From Actinomycetes bacterium (GTDB taxonomy: Bacteria; Actinomycetota; Thermoleophilia; Gaiellales; Gaiellaceae), in NCBI GenBank assembly GCA_025964535.1, contig JAOPYX010000357.1, forward strand, positions 1 to 54,878: a stretch of 54,878 nucleotides of DNA, written 5' to 3'. How positions within the stretch are numbered: position 1 is the stretch's first letter; each line of letters begins with the position of its first letter. This document shows positions 1 through 9,134 of the stretch, one piece after another. Below the pieces are notes generated by a model, which was not told the origin of the DNA, did no database searches, and saw only the letters and a list, made by a program, of their open reading frames with translations. Made by a program: the position numbers and the translations under genes.

Positions 1-1293
1 CTGCTGGCTCTGGGCTCGCTGATCCTCATCGGCGGCTCGCTCGGGGACATCTACGGCGAACGGCGGATCTTCGCGATCGGCGTGGCGGCGTTCGGCGTGC
101 TCTCGGTCGCCTGCGCGCTCGCACCGACGATCGACGTCCTGATCGCGGCGCGTGCGCTGCAGGGCGCAGCCGGCGCGCTCTTGACGCCGAGCTCGCTCGC
201 GATCATCGTCGGCGCCTTCTCGCCGAAGGAGCGTGGCGCGGCGATCGGTTCCTGGACGGCGTGGGGAGGGATCGCGACGATCATCGGGCCGCTCGCGGGC
301 GGGTGGATCGTCGACCGCGTCTCCTGGCGCTGGATCTTCGCGCTCAACGTCCCGCTCGTGCTCGTCACCCTCGCGCTGATCTTCGCCGCTGTGCCGCGCA
401 CGGCGCGCGTGGCCGGGCGCCACGTCGACGTCATCGGCGCCGCACTGTGCGTGCTCGGGCTCGGCGGGATGGTGTTCGCGCTGATCGAGCAGCCGCGCTA
501 CGGCTGGAGCAGCGCGGTCATCGACGTGCCGCTCGTCGTCGGCCTCGTCGCGTTCTGCTCGTTCCTCGTCTACGAGCGCCGGGCGGCAGAGCCGATGCTG
601 AAGCTCGAATTGTTCAGACGCCGCAATTTCGCGATTGCGAACCTCGAGACCCTGACGATGTACGCGGGCCTCGCGATCCTCTTCTTCTTCCTCGTCATCT
701 TCCTCCAGCAGGTCGCCGGTTACAGCGCGCTGCGGAGCGGGCTGACGACGGTTCCGGTGACATTGACGATGTTCGCGCTCTCGCGCCGTTTCGGCGCGTT
801 CGCCGACCGCTATGGACCAAGGCTCTTCATGGGTGCTGGGCCCCTGGTCGCAGCGGCCGGCGTCCTGCTCCTCCTCCGAACCGGCATCCACACCTCCTAC
901 GTCCGCGACCTTCTGCCGGGCTTGCTCGTCTTTTCCGTTGGCCTGTCGATGACCGTCGCTCCGCTCACCGCCACGGTCTTGGCCGACGCGAACGAAGGCG
1001 ACGCAGGTATCGCGTCGGCGATCAACAATGCAATCGCCCGTGTCGCCGCGCTCGTCGGCGTCTCCGTCATCGGCGTCGTGATCGCGAGCACGCTCGTCGG
1101 CGACACGTTCGCTCCGAACGCCGCGTCGGTGCGAGCGTTTCACCAGGCGATCGCCATCTGTGCGGCGTTGATCGCGGCCGGCGGCCTTGCAGGCGCCGTC
1201 GGGATCACCAACCCGAGGCGCGACGTCAAAGCCGAGAGCTGCGCCGGCGGCCAACTCGTCGGGAGTCCATTGCCTGCCGCCGAGTCGAGCTAG
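1..1293 (+). CDS. MFS transporter, DHA2 (EmrB/QacA-like) family, 5' truncated
   Basis: This is a proton-coupled drug or metabolite exporter of the inner membrane; the substrate is unknown. The reading frame is open from the first base of the window, so the N-terminus is missing and 430 codons are visible. The loop 2-3 motif A lies at visible residues 11-24 (G-x-L-GD-x-x-G-ERR). The DHA2 signature GGWIVDRVSWRWIFALNVP lies near residues 100-118. Many hydrophobic segments follow, with a polar tail after about residue 400. The stop overlaps the stop of the convergent gene at 1290 by 4 bp. The family assignment is firm; the exported compound cannot be inferred. Confidence 0.9.
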   Translation: MLALGSLILIGGSLGDIYGERRIFAIGVAAFGVLSVACALAPTIDVLIAARALQGAAGALLTPSSLAIIVGAFSPKERGAAIGSWTAWGGIATIIGPLAGGWIVDRVSWRWIFALNVPLVLVTLALIFAAVPRTARVAGRHVDVIGAALCVLGLGGMVFALIEQPRYGWSSAVIDVPLVVGLVAFCSFLVYERRAAEPMLKLELFRRRNFAIANLETLTMYAGLAILFFFLVIFLQQVAGYSALRSGLTTVPVTLTMFALSRRFGAFADRYGPRLFMGAGPLVAAAGVLLLLRTGIHTSYVRDLLPGLLVFSVGLSMTVAPLTATVLADANEGDAGIASAINNAIARVAALVGVSVIGVVIASTLVGDTFAPNAASVRAFHQAIAICAALIAAGGLAGAVGITNPRRDVKAESCAGGQLVGSPLPAAESS

Positions 1294-1736
1294 CCGTTAC
1301 CGACGCGGGATAGGACTCGCTCGGCGTCCCGGGCGAGCAGGAGGCAGAGCACGGCAAGCGGCAACTCGACGAGTGCGGCTTCGCCGATTGCGATACCGAG
1401 CTCGAGGTGAGACGAGGAGGTGAGTACGTCGAACCACGCGTCGACGAGCAAGAGCGCCGCTGCGGCAGTCCCCGCCCCCTCGAGCCATGGAGACCGGTGC
1501 CACGCAGCGACCGCAACGCCGAGCAGCAGGAGTGCGAGGGCGACATCGAACCCGGCCCACGCGATGTCCCAGTGCGCAGACGCGTGAGTGGACGGCAGGA
1601 TCCGGACGAGGAAGACGATCCAGGGCACGAGCACGATCGCCGCGAGCGCGAACAGCGGGACGACCCATCGAGCCGGGCGCCAGCCGGCGGACTCGCCGTG
1701 TGTATCGATTGAAAGACCCGTCACTTGAGGGGTCAA
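1290..1736 (-). CDS. Small four-TM membrane protein, unknown function
   Basis: The 148-aa product has four clear hydrophobic segments near residues 25-46, 57-79, 87-106 and 115-135, with short polar loops. I do not recognise a family or catalytic motif. This frame is preferred over the overlapping one on the same strand because only this one gives a coherent membrane protein; the other is Arg-rich. The start is unsettled: TTG at 1736 has no good ribosome site, and GTG at 1721 is an alternative. It converges on the MFS gene with a 4-bp overlap, so the two do not share an operon. Confidence 0.6.
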   Translation of the reverse strand: MTPQVTGLSIDTHGESAGWRPARWVVPLFALAAIVLVPWIVFLVRILPSTHASAHWDIAWAGFDVALALLLLGVAVAAWHRSPWLEGAGTAAAALLLVDAWFDVLTSSSHLELGIAIGEAALVELPLAVLCLLLARDAERVLSRVGNG

Positions 1737-1773
1737 CGATCATGCGGAGGCTCGTATTTCCTGTCCCGCGGAC

Positions 1774-3960
1774 TCAGGCCGGGAGGTGGAACGGGATCGT
1801 CGTGATCACGATGTTCGGCCGGGTGCGGAGCGCCAGGCGGAGCCGTGGGGCGACCTGGCTATGGAGCAGCCGGTGCCACGGATGATGCACGACGAGCTCC
1901 GCGAGGATCACGGTCAGCGTCAGCTCCGGCCGTTGCGCCTGGAGCGCGTCGACGTAGTGCGCGAGCGGCGCCACGAGCGCGCGATACGGCGAGACGACGA
2001 TCTCGAGCCGGAGCGGTACCGCCCACGTATCCCACTCCTTGCGAAACCGCTCTGCCTCTTCGTCGCTCGGGCTGAGGTGCAACGCGAGCAATGGTTGCTC
2101 GAGCGAGGCCGCGTAGGCAAGCGCGCGCAGGTTCGCGAGGTCGAGCCGCTCGACGGCGACGAGCATGAGGTGCTGGACGTGCTCCGGGCTCTCCTGCCGC
2201 TCGCCTGTCGCGGGGGTGGGGACGTACCCGGCCTGCTTCGCCGCGGCGCCACGCGGCTGCGTGAGCGTGTCGGGCAGCGGCTGCACCGCGAGCGCCTCGT
2301 GGACGACGCGGTAGTGCGCACGCACACGCAGGCAGAGCCAGACGAGGAGAGGGATACCGAGGACGACGACCCACGCGCCGGCGGTGAACTTGGTGACAGC
2401 GGCAACCGTGACGACAATCGCCGTGAGCGTCGCTCCGAAGCCGTTGATCGCGATGGCCCGATGCCAGTGCGGCCCATGGTTGCGCCACCAGTGGACGACC
2501 ATGCCCGCCTGCGAGAGCGTGACGGCGACGAACACACCGACCGCGAAGAGCGGGATCAGCGCCTGCAGGTTCCCGTTGAAACCGGCGAAGATCGCCGCTG
2601 CGGCAATCGTCAGGACAACGATGCCGTTGCTGAACGCGAGCCGGTCGCCCATCTGCAGGAAGGGGCGCGGCGCGTGCTCGCTCCGCGCCATGAAGAAGAG
2701 GAGCCGCGGGAACCCGTTGTACGACGTGTTTGCAGCGAAGAGCAGCATTGCCGCCGTCGCCGCTTGGATGAACCCATAGGTCACGCCGTTGCCGAAGCTG
2801 CGGTGCGCGAGCTGAGAGAGCACCGTCTGATTCGGATTCCACGCGATGCCGTCGAGGTGGATGAGCAGCATGAGGCCGACGAAGATCGCGACGAGGATCC
2901 CGATCATCCACGTCATCGTCGTGCGGGCGTTCTTCCACTCCGGCGGCTTGAACGCGGGGACGGCGTTCGCGACCGCCTCGATGCCCGTCATCGACGTCGA
3001 GCCCGAGGCGAAGGCGCGGAGCACGAGCAGCACCGTCAGGCCTTCGACGGGCTTGATCGGAGGGGGCGGCGTTGCCGCGAAGCCGCGGCCTGCTTGCTGC
3101 TCGAGCCCGACGCAGATGAGGAGCCCCATCGCGAAGAGGAAGACGTACGTCGGAGCGGCGAAGAGGTGTCCCGCCTCCCGGACTCCGCGCAGGTTTCCGG
3201 CGAGCAGGAGTGCGATCATTCCGAGCCCGAGCACGACTGTGTACGGCCGAAGCGATGGAATTGCGGACGCGATCGCGGCGATTCCTGTCGCAACCGAAAC
3301 GGCGACGTTGAGGATGTAGTCCGCGAGCAGACCGACGGCAGCCGTGACACCGGCGCGCTCTCCGAGATTGTCGCCCGCGACGATGTACGAGCCGGCCCCG
3401 GACGGGTACGCCGCGATGGTCTGCCTGTACGACGCGCCGACCGCGAGCATGAGCAGGACGAGCACTCCCGCCAACGGCAACGAGACCCGGAGCCCGCTGG
3501 CTCCCGCAAGCACCAGGACGGCCAGCATCGACTCCGGGCCGTATGCCACCGACGCGAACAGATCCGAGCCGAGCACAGGCAGCGCGACCAGGTTGCGCAT
3601 GCGTTCATGCACCACCGCGCTGCTTCGCAACGGCGGCCCGATCACCACTCGCTCGACCGCCTCGACCAGACGCCCGAGCTGCGACACCGGCGTGGTGGCC
3701 GCGGCCGTCGCCTCCACCTCGTCCTTGCCCTCCGGCTCGAACGACGTCAACTCGGTGAACCTCGAGAACCGCCCGGCCCTGGGGCCGTCGGAGGCGCGCT
3801 TCAGGCTGGGATCCACCGGTAGCTCACGCAAGCGGTGCACGCGTGGCTCGACGACGGCGTTCCAGTGCCGGCCGACTTCCCGCAACGCCTCGAGCTCCTG
3901 GTCGCCGAGCGGCGGAATGATCTCTGCTGGAGTCGGAGTGTCGGGCTCGTGACCGCTCAC
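1774..3960 (-). CDS. KimA-like APC-superfamily potassium transporter with C-terminal Usp-like domain
   Basis: This is probably a proton-coupled K+ importer of the KimA/KUP branch of the APC superfamily; a general amino-acid permease is the alternative. The 728-aa product has a cytosolic N-terminal extension of about 120 residues. The transporter core starts with SDLFASVAYGPE (132-143) and contains YPSGAGSY (185-192), both typical of KimA-type proteins, and about 12 hydrophobic segments run to about residue 540. The last 150 residues form a soluble universal-stress-like domain, as in KimA. It lies 36 bp downstream of the methyltransferase gene, so it may be the last gene of the glycan operon. 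The GTG at 3960 is one of several possible starts. There is no room for a c-di-AMP riboswitch in front of it. Confidence 0.8.
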   Translation of the reverse strand: MSGHEPDTPTPAEIIPPLGDQELEALREVGRHWNAVVEPRVHRLRELPVDPSLKRASDGPRAGRFSRFTELTSFEPEGKDEVEATAAATTPVSQLGRLVEAVERVVIGPPLRSSAVVHERMRNLVALPVLGSDLFASVAYGPESMLAVLVLAGASGLRVSLPLAGVLVLLMLAVGASYRQTIAAYPSGAGSYIVAGDNLGERAGVTAAVGLLADYILNVAVSVATGIAAIASAIPSLRPYTVVLGLGMIALLLAGNLRGVREAGHLFAAPTYVFLFAMGLLICVGLEQQAGRGFAATPPPPIKPVEGLTVLLVLRAFASGSTSMTGIEAVANAVPAFKPPEWKNARTTMTWMIGILVAIFVGLMLLIHLDGIAWNPNQTVLSQLAHRSFGNGVTYGFIQAATAAMLLFAANTSYNGFPRLLFFMARSEHAPRPFLQMGDRLAFSNGIVVLTIAAAAIFAGFNGNLQALIPLFAVGVFVAVTLSQAGMVVHWWRNHGPHWHRAIAINGFGATLTAIVVTVAAVTKFTAGAWVVVLGIPLLVWLCLRVRAHYRVVHEALAVQPLPDTLTQPRGAAAKQAGYVPTPATGERQESPEHVQHLMLVAVERLDLANLRALAYAASLEQPLLALHLSPSDEEAERFRKEWDTWAVPLRLEIVVSPYRALVAPLAHYVDALQAQRPELTLTVILAELVVHHPWHRLLHSQVAPRLRLALRTRPNIVITTIPFHLPA

Positions 3961-3996
3961 GGCGTCACCATCACCAGCTGGCGGCCGCGCGACCGG

Positions 3997-4788
3997 TTAG
4001 CGGCCCTCGCGGCCGGTCGCCGCATCGAGCTCGTGGCGAACGTGTGTCGGCAACCTACGCGGGCGGCACACCCAGAGCTGGTAGCCGGGACGCTGGACGA
4101 CGTCCAGGCCGCTCGAGCGCAGCATTGCTTCGACGCATGCGTCGCTCGGCGCCCACCAGTTCGTCGGGTCGTCCGCAACGCGATGCTCGAGAAACGCCAT
4201 CTTGGGCCAGCCTGGATCGAGCAGGGCGCCGCGTGCAGCGAGCGGAAGGTTGCGCGGGGCCTGGAGCTCTTCCTCTCCGGGCATGGTCAGCGTCTGGAGG
4301 ATGAGCAGGCGCTCGGCCTTCTCGGCCAGCAGGTCGAGCGCGAGCAGCGGATGTCGCAGGTGGTAGAGGACGCCGAGAAAGAGCACGAGGTCGAATTGCT
4401 CGGCGCGACGGGCGATGTCGTAGACCTGGAGCCGCTCGATGTGCACGCGGTCCGTCAGCTCGAACAGCTTGGCCGCCCACCTCGTTTGGCGGAGGTAGTG
4501 CTCGTCCGTGTCGATGGCGAGTACGTCGGCTCCGCGCCTGGCAAGCGCGAAGCTGTAGAACCCGGCATTGCAGCCGACGTCGAGCGCGCGCCAGCCGGTG
4601 AGATCGTCGGGAAGCACCGCAGAGAGCTCTCGCCATTTCACACGAGGGAAGTCGCCGAGCGGATGGTCGGCGGCAGTCTGGTGCCCCGACGGCAGGTGGA
4701 GGTTGTGGAACCACGGCGCGAGGCGGTTGATCGTTCGTGCGATCGGATCACCTGCCGGCTGGCGCAACCCATGCGACTGGAGCGTCAC
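3997..4788 (-). CDS. SAM-dependent methyltransferase (CmoB-like fold)
   Basis: This is a class I SAM methyltransferase of 263 aa. Motif I, LDVGCNAGFYS, is at residues 69-79, followed by the acidic strand-2 end (AIDTDEHYL, about 91-99) and FDLVLFLGVLYHLRHP, which resembles the CmoB/Methyltransf_9 group. From memory it resembles a family, TIGR04290, that travels with glycosyltransferases; that needs an HMM search. The GTG start overlaps the stop of the upstream glycosyltransferase by 4 bp (GTGA), so translation is coupled. The context implies methylation of a glycan or its lipid or small-molecule carrier rather than of tRNA. Confidence 0.85.
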   Translation of the reverse strand: MTLQSHGLRQPAGDPIARTINRLAPWFHNLHLPSGHQTAADHPLGDFPRVKWRELSAVLPDDLTGWRALDVGCNAGFYSFALARRGADVLAIDTDEHYLRQTRWAAKLFELTDRVHIERLQVYDIARRAEQFDLVLFLGVLYHLRHPLLALDLLAEKAERLLILQTLTMPGEEELQAPRNLPLAARGALLDPGWPKMAFLEHRVADDPTNWWAPSDACVEAMLRSSGLDVVQRPGYQLWVCRPRRLPTHVRHELDAATGREGR

Positions 4789-5855
4789 GCGGCGACCTTC
4801 GCCGCCGCGCGGACGTACCCCTCGAGTAGCTCTGCGCGGCGCTCGGGCGCATGCTCAGCGAGCACTCGGCGCCGCGCGGCGGCGCCGATCCTTTGTGCTT
4901 CCGCCGGCGACAGCTCCTGCAGGATGGCGACGACGGCATCGGCAGATGTGGCAACGAGAATCTCGACGCCGGGGCGGAAGAACGAATCGAGCCCGTCCCA
5001 GTGGTCGGAGATCACGGGCACGCCGCACGCTGCGGCCTCGAACAGCCGCACGCTGGGCGACCAACCTGCGCTCACCATGTCCGCACGCGTGACGTTCAGC
5101 GTGAACCGTTGCCTTGCGTAGAACCGCGCATGCTCGTTCGGCGCGAGGTGCTCGACCCGCTCGACGTTCACGGGCCATGCGAGCTCGGGGGGATATTGAG
5201 CACCGGCGACTGCAAAATGACAACCCGGTAGCGCACGCGCAGGCGTGACGAGGAGTGCGTCGAGAGAAGCCTGCCTGTCGGCGGAGTACGTGCCGAGGTG
5301 GCCGAGCGACCATCGCTCCTCCTCGTCGAGCGGGCGATACGCGTTGCGGTCGGCCATGCAGTAGAACGGCCGCGCACATCGCGCTCCGAACTCGTGCTGG
5401 ATGCGATCGAGCAGAGGGCCGCCGGTGAACGACAGATAGAGGTCGAATCGCGGAACGAGCGCACGTGAGAGGTATTCCTCGTCGCGCCGTTCGAGCTTCT
5501 TGACGGTCACTGGTGTGTCGATGTCCCAGAAGGCGATCGCGCCTGCCGACGTCGTGAGCACCCAGTCCGCGACTGCCGTTCCTTCCGGAACGTACGAGCC
5601 GATGACGACGAGGTGCGCTTCCGCGACGTCGGTGCCGAAGCGGTCGCGCAGGTCGGCGAGCGACGTATAGAGCTCTGTGCGTCCCCACGGCGGAGACGGC
5701 AGATCGCGTCGTGTTGCGTACCACGGCATGTCACGCTCGAGGAACAGGACGTCGTGCCCGCGCGCAGCGAGGGCGCGTACCAGGGCCCGATAGTTCGTCG
5801 CGTGCCCGTTACCCCAGGAAGAGGTGATCGAGAGGCCGAGGAAGACGATCTTCAC
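4785..5855 (-). CDS. CgeB-like glycosyltransferase, copy 1
   Basis: This 356-aa protein looks like a GT-B-fold glycosyltransferase of the CgeB/Glyco_trans_1_2 type. The N-terminus KIVFLGLSITSSWGNGHATN is the first Rossmann strand and acceptor loop. The donor-side motif FEAAACGVPVISD (272-284) is followed by a WDGLDSFFRPG segment that recurs in the next two genes. The GTG start at 5855 is chosen because it gives the normal N-terminus and overlaps the preceding stop by exactly 4 bp, like the neighbouring junctions. Acceptor and donor sugars are unknown. Copies 1-3 probably act in sequence on the same glycan. Confidence 0.8.
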   Translation of the reverse strand: MKIVFLGLSITSSWGNGHATNYRALVRALAARGHDVLFLERDMPWYATRRDLPSPPWGRTELYTSLADLRDRFGTDVAEAHLVVIGSYVPEGTAVADWVLTTSAGAIAFWDIDTPVTVKKLERRDEEYLSRALVPRFDLYLSFTGGPLLDRIQHEFGARCARPFYCMADRNAYRPLDEEERWSLGHLGTYSADRQASLDALLVTPARALPGCHFAVAGAQYPPELAWPVNVERVEHLAPNEHARFYARQRFTLNVTRADMVSAGWSPSVRLFEAAACGVPVISDHWDGLDSFFRPGVEILVATSADAVVAILQELSPAEAQRIGAAARRRVLAEHAPERRAELLEGYVRAAAKVAA

Positions 5856-6922
5856 GCGCTGATCTCTCTGCCGGTGAGGACTCGTTCCACCAGCTCGGCT
5901 CGCCCCTTGTACGTGTGCTCGGCCAGTACCCGCCGGCGTGCGGCATCGCCGATCGTCGCCGCGCGTGCGGGCGTGAGCCCCTCGAGCTGCGCCACGACCG
6001 CTTCCCCGGAGTCGGCGACGAGTACCTCGCGATCCGGTTCGAGGAAGTCCTCGATTCCCTGCCACGCGTCGGTGATCAGGCAGCTGCCGGCACCCGCGGC
6101 TTCGAAGACGCGCGTCGCCGGCGACCATCCGCTCAGCGCCATCGTGTTGCGCAGCACGTTCAACACCGCAAGCGGCGTCGAGTTGAAGGCGTTGTGCGCG
6201 CTCGTCCCGACATGGCCGGCAACGCGCACGTTCGAAGGCATGGTCTTGCCGTCCCAGCCGGCGCCGCCCAGCAAGAACGTTCGCTCCGTCATCTCCTCGG
6301 CCGGACCGACGAAGAACTGCTCGACGCGCGCATCTCGATCCGGGAGTCGGTTGCCGAGAAACGCAAGATCGGCGTCGAAGCGCGAGTCCGGGCGTACCGC
6401 ATGGTGTGTCTCCGGATCGAGCGCGTTGTAGACGGGCACGCAGTCATGCGCGCGGAGTGCCCGATAACGCTCCACGACCGGCGTCCCTCCGCCGTACGTC
6501 AGGATGAGGTCGTATCGCGGCACGAGCGCACGGAGCTCGTCGTCGCGGTCGCCTTCCAGGCGCGCGAGAGTCGCGGGCGCGTCGACGTCCCAGAAGATGG
6601 TCACGCCCGCGTGCAGCTCGAGCACAGCTTCCTCCAGCAGGGAGTCGAAGACGCCGACCCCGCTTGCCTTGATCACCACTTCGCTGCCGCGCGCACGCTC
6701 GAGGGCGCCCATGGCTCCCGCTTCGGTCGCCGGGTAGACGACCACCTCGGCCCAGCTGGGATCGGGCATGTCGCGGTGGGCTTGCCGATCGAACGCGTCG
6801 GGCTCGAAGAACGTGATCCGGTGGCCCAATCTGTGCAGCTCCTTGATGAGCCCTCGGTAGTACGTCGCAGCGCCGTTCCAGTAGGCGGAGACCAGGCTCG
6901 AGCCGAAGAACGCGATCTTCAC
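5852..6922 (-). CDS. CgeB-like glycosyltransferase, copy 2
   Basis: This is the second of three tandem CgeB-like glycosyltransferases (356 aa, the same length as copy 1). It begins KIAFFGSSLVSAYWNGAATY, and the donor-site region FEAAGAGSCLITDAWQG (273-289) with EPDREVLVADS matches copy 1 position for position. An internal FWDVDAPATLARL segment corresponds to FWDIDTPVTVKKL in copy 1, showing recent common ancestry. The GTG start at 6922 overlaps the upstream stop by 4 bp. An earlier in-frame start would bury most of the neighbouring gene and give an Arg-rich extension, so it was rejected. Confidence 0.8.
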   Translation of the reverse strand: MKIAFFGSSLVSAYWNGAATYYRGLIKELHRLGHRITFFEPDAFDRQAHRDMPDPSWAEVVVYPATEAGAMGALERARGSEVVIKASGVGVFDSLLEEAVLELHAGVTIFWDVDAPATLARLEGDRDDELRALVPRYDLILTYGGGTPVVERYRALRAHDCVPVYNALDPETHHAVRPDSRFDADLAFLGNRLPDRDARVEQFFVGPAEEMTERTFLLGGAGWDGKTMPSNVRVAGHVGTSAHNAFNSTPLAVLNVLRNTMALSGWSPATRVFEAAGAGSCLITDAWQGIEDFLEPDREVLVADSGEAVVAQLEGLTPARAATIGDAARRRVLAEHTYKGRAELVERVLTGREISA

Positions 6923-8067
6923 GGAACCATCCGCGCGACCGCGCGTCCGTCGGCGGCTCTGTCGAAGCCGGTCGTGTCGGAGCCGAGCTCGGCGGCGATG
7001 TGCAGCAGCTCGTCGACGCGGTGGGCGCACGTGTGCCGCTCGAGGATCGTGCGGCGGCCGTGCAGCGCGAGGTGCCGCGCCAAGTCGCGGTCGAGGAGCA
7101 CACGCTCGAGGAGCGCGCACATCTCCCGGCCGTTGCGCGCAACAAGGAAGTCGTCGCCCGGCCTGAAGAGGTTCTCCGCATCGTCCCAGCGGGAGCAGAC
7201 GAGAGGGATGCCGCACGCGAGTGCCTCGAACGGCCGAATCGTCGGAATCCCGGGCAGAGCGTCGACGTACGGGCGGCGTGGGATGTGGACGGTGACCGTG
7301 TGCCGCGCGAAGATCTCGGGCACGCGGTGGTTGGCGACCCAGCCGCGGTAGGGGAGACCCGCCTCGGCGATTGCGCGTTGCGCCGTGGTCGGGTAGCGGA
7401 CGCCGAAGAGCGAGCCGGTCAGTGGGAGCGTGCGAGCCGGCTCGAGCAGGTACTCCGATAGGTCTGCGGTCCGCTCTCCGTCGCCCCAGTTGCCGATCCA
7501 CACGACGTCGCCGCACCGCTCACGACCGATCAGGGGCCGGAAGATCCGGACGTCGGCCGCCTCGTGCCAGGTCCACGCGCGCTGCGCCCGGCCCTGCGCG
7601 AGGTAGATGTCGCGAATGACCGCGCCGTAGGCGAGCACGCCGTCGTAGTGGCGCAGGTCGTAGCGCGCCATCTGGCCCGATGCGGTGACCGAACGGTGGT
7701 GCGTGTCGTGGAAGAGGAGCCGGAAGGTGCGCGACCTGGCCCGGCAGAGGCCCACTCGGCGTACGAGCCGTGGGTCGTTCCACTCGTGGACGAGAACGAG
7801 ATCGGCACCGTCGAGAGCGGCGTCGACGTCGAGCGTCTCGAGGTCATAGAGCGTGCTCGTCAGCTCCGGGAAGACGCGTGCAAATTCTGCGAGCGGCTGC
7901 ACGCCGTGCTCGGCGATCAGGTTCGTCCGACTCCATCCGTTGCGCGGCTCGAAGATCCGGACGTCGTGGCCGCGACCGATCAACTCGCGGCTGACACCGC
8001 GCAGGAAGTGCGCGTTCCCGTGGTTCCAGTCGGAGACGATCGAGTGGCAGAAGAGCGCGATCCTCAC
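6919..8067 (-). CDS. CgeB-like glycosyltransferase, copy 3
   Basis: This is the third tandem family member (382 aa, more divergent and slightly longer). The N-terminus RIALFCHSIVSDWNHGNAHF matches the acceptor loop of the other two. The donor region FEALACGIPLVCSRWDDAEN (280-299) with FRPGDDFLVARNG again aligns. A VWIGNWGDGERT segment in the middle is typical of CgeB-type proteins. The GTG start at 8067 overlaps the upstream stop by 4 bp. It is part of the same translationally coupled operon, and the sugar specificity cannot be read from sequence. Confidence 0.8.
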   Translation of the reverse strand: MRIALFCHSIVSDWNHGNAHFLRGVSRELIGRGHDVRIFEPRNGWSRTNLIAEHGVQPLAEFARVFPELTSTLYDLETLDVDAALDGADLVLVHEWNDPRLVRRVGLCRARSRTFRLLFHDTHHRSVTASGQMARYDLRHYDGVLAYGAVIRDIYLAQGRAQRAWTWHEAADVRIFRPLIGRERCGDVVWIGNWGDGERTADLSEYLLEPARTLPLTGSLFGVRYPTTAQRAIAEAGLPYRGWVANHRVPEIFARHTVTVHIPRRPYVDALPGIPTIRPFEALACGIPLVCSRWDDAENLFRPGDDFLVARNGREMCALLERVLLDRDLARHLALHGRRTILERHTCAHRVDELLHIAAELGSDTTGFDRAADGRAVARMVP

Positions 8068-9134
8068 GCGACCTCCACCCGGTTGCGATGTAGGACGCTT
8101 CGGTATGCGTCGACGTAGGAGCGCGCCATCCGCTGCGACGAGTAGCGCAGCGCCCGGCGATGCCCGCGCCGCGCGTACTCCGAGCGCAGCCGCGGATCCT
8201 CGATCAGCGAACGGAGACAATGCTCGAGCGCTGCGTCGTCGCGCGGGTCGGCGAAGAGCGCTGCGTCACCCCAGACCTCGTGCAGGCTCGGAATGTCGCC
8301 GAGGACGAGCGCACATCCTGAACGGCCGGCTTCGAGCGCCGCGAGGCCGAAGGGCTCATAGGTGGCTGGTGCTGCGAAGATCGCGGCCGCAGCCAGCATG
8401 TCGTCCATCTCGTTGCGCCCGAGCCGGCCGAGCATGCGCGCGTTCGGGCTTGGTTCTGTCCCGGCGGTCGGGCCGGCCACCACGAGCGGCCACGGCAGTC
8501 GCGGTGCGAGCCGGAGGAGCGCGGCCACATTCTTAGCGTCGTCCCACATGCGTCCTGCGGCAAGCACGAGCTCCTCCTTCGGACGCGTCGGGAAGGCTCT
8601 GCGCGAGGCGTTCGCGATCACGAGGCGCGGGCAAGCCGGGTCGTACAGGCGGATCAACTCGTCGAGCATCGCCTGCGTCGGCGCGACGAGCAGCGCGGCA
8701 GCCGCCAGCCCGGTCTGGACGGCCCGGCGGTAGACGCCCCACTCGGGGCCCGCCGGTGTGCCACGGACGGCTTGGTGCCACGAAAGCACGTCCGAATGAC
8801 CGACGACGACCACCGGCACCTCCCAGGGAAGAGCCGCATGGGCATAGCCGTTCAGGTGTACGACGTCCGGCTCGCTCTCGTCTGCGAGCTGCAGGAGCCA
8901 TTCCCCGGCCCGGTCGACGTCCTGCCACGGCTCGTCCATCCACTCGAGTGCACAGTCCGACGTCTCGAAGCGGGCGACGCGGCACGCGCGCAACTCGTCG
9001 CGTTGGTCGGCTGACAGAGGTGCGCCCATCGCCGCGAGCGTCACCTCGACTCCATGCTCCGCCAGCGCGTCTGCAAGCTCGAGCGCGTAGGTCCAGACGC
9101 CGCCGACGGTGTCGGCAGACATGAGCACCTTCAT
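8064..9134 (-). CDS. GT4-family glycosyltransferase
   Basis: This is a retaining GT-B glycosyltransferase of CAZy family GT4 (PF00534-like), 356 aa. The N-terminus MKVLMSADTVGGVWTYALEL contains the Gly-rich acceptor loop. The nucleotide-sugar binding EX7E motif is EPFGLAALE (E260 and E268), preceded by a LVLAAGRMWDDAKN segment typical of the family's second domain start. ATG at 9134 overlaps the stop of the upstream oxidoreductase (ATGA). It differs clearly from the three CgeB-like enzymes downstream, so the operon encodes at least two glycosyltransferase types. Confidence 0.88.
   Translation of the reverse strand: MKVLMSADTVGGVWTYALELADALAEHGVEVTLAAMGAPLSADQRDELRACRVARFETSDCALEWMDEPWQDVDRAGEWLLQLADESEPDVVHLNGYAHAALPWEVPVVVVGHSDVLSWHQAVRGTPAGPEWGVYRRAVQTGLAAAALLVAPTQAMLDELIRLYDPACPRLVIANASRRAFPTRPKEELVLAAGRMWDDAKNVAALLRLAPRLPWPLVVAGPTAGTEPSPNARMLGRLGRNEMDDMLAAAAIFAAPATYEPFGLAALEAGRSGCALVLGDIPSLHEVWGDAALFADPRDDAALEHCLRSLIEDPRLRSEYARRGHRRALRYSSQRMARSYVDAYRSVLHRNRVEVA

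Noticed and set aside
1297-1743. Alternative frame for the small membrane gene
   Set aside because: It starts with an ATG but gives a strongly Arg-rich, non-membrane product; the 1290-1736 frame gives four clean hydrophobic helices.
1786-3822. A 678-codon plus-strand frame opposite the KimA-like gene
   Set aside because: It is an Arg/Asp/Glu-rich shadow without membrane segments or motifs.
3961-3996. c-di-AMP riboswitch ahead of the KimA-like gene
   Set aside because: The gap is only 36 bp, too short for such a structure.
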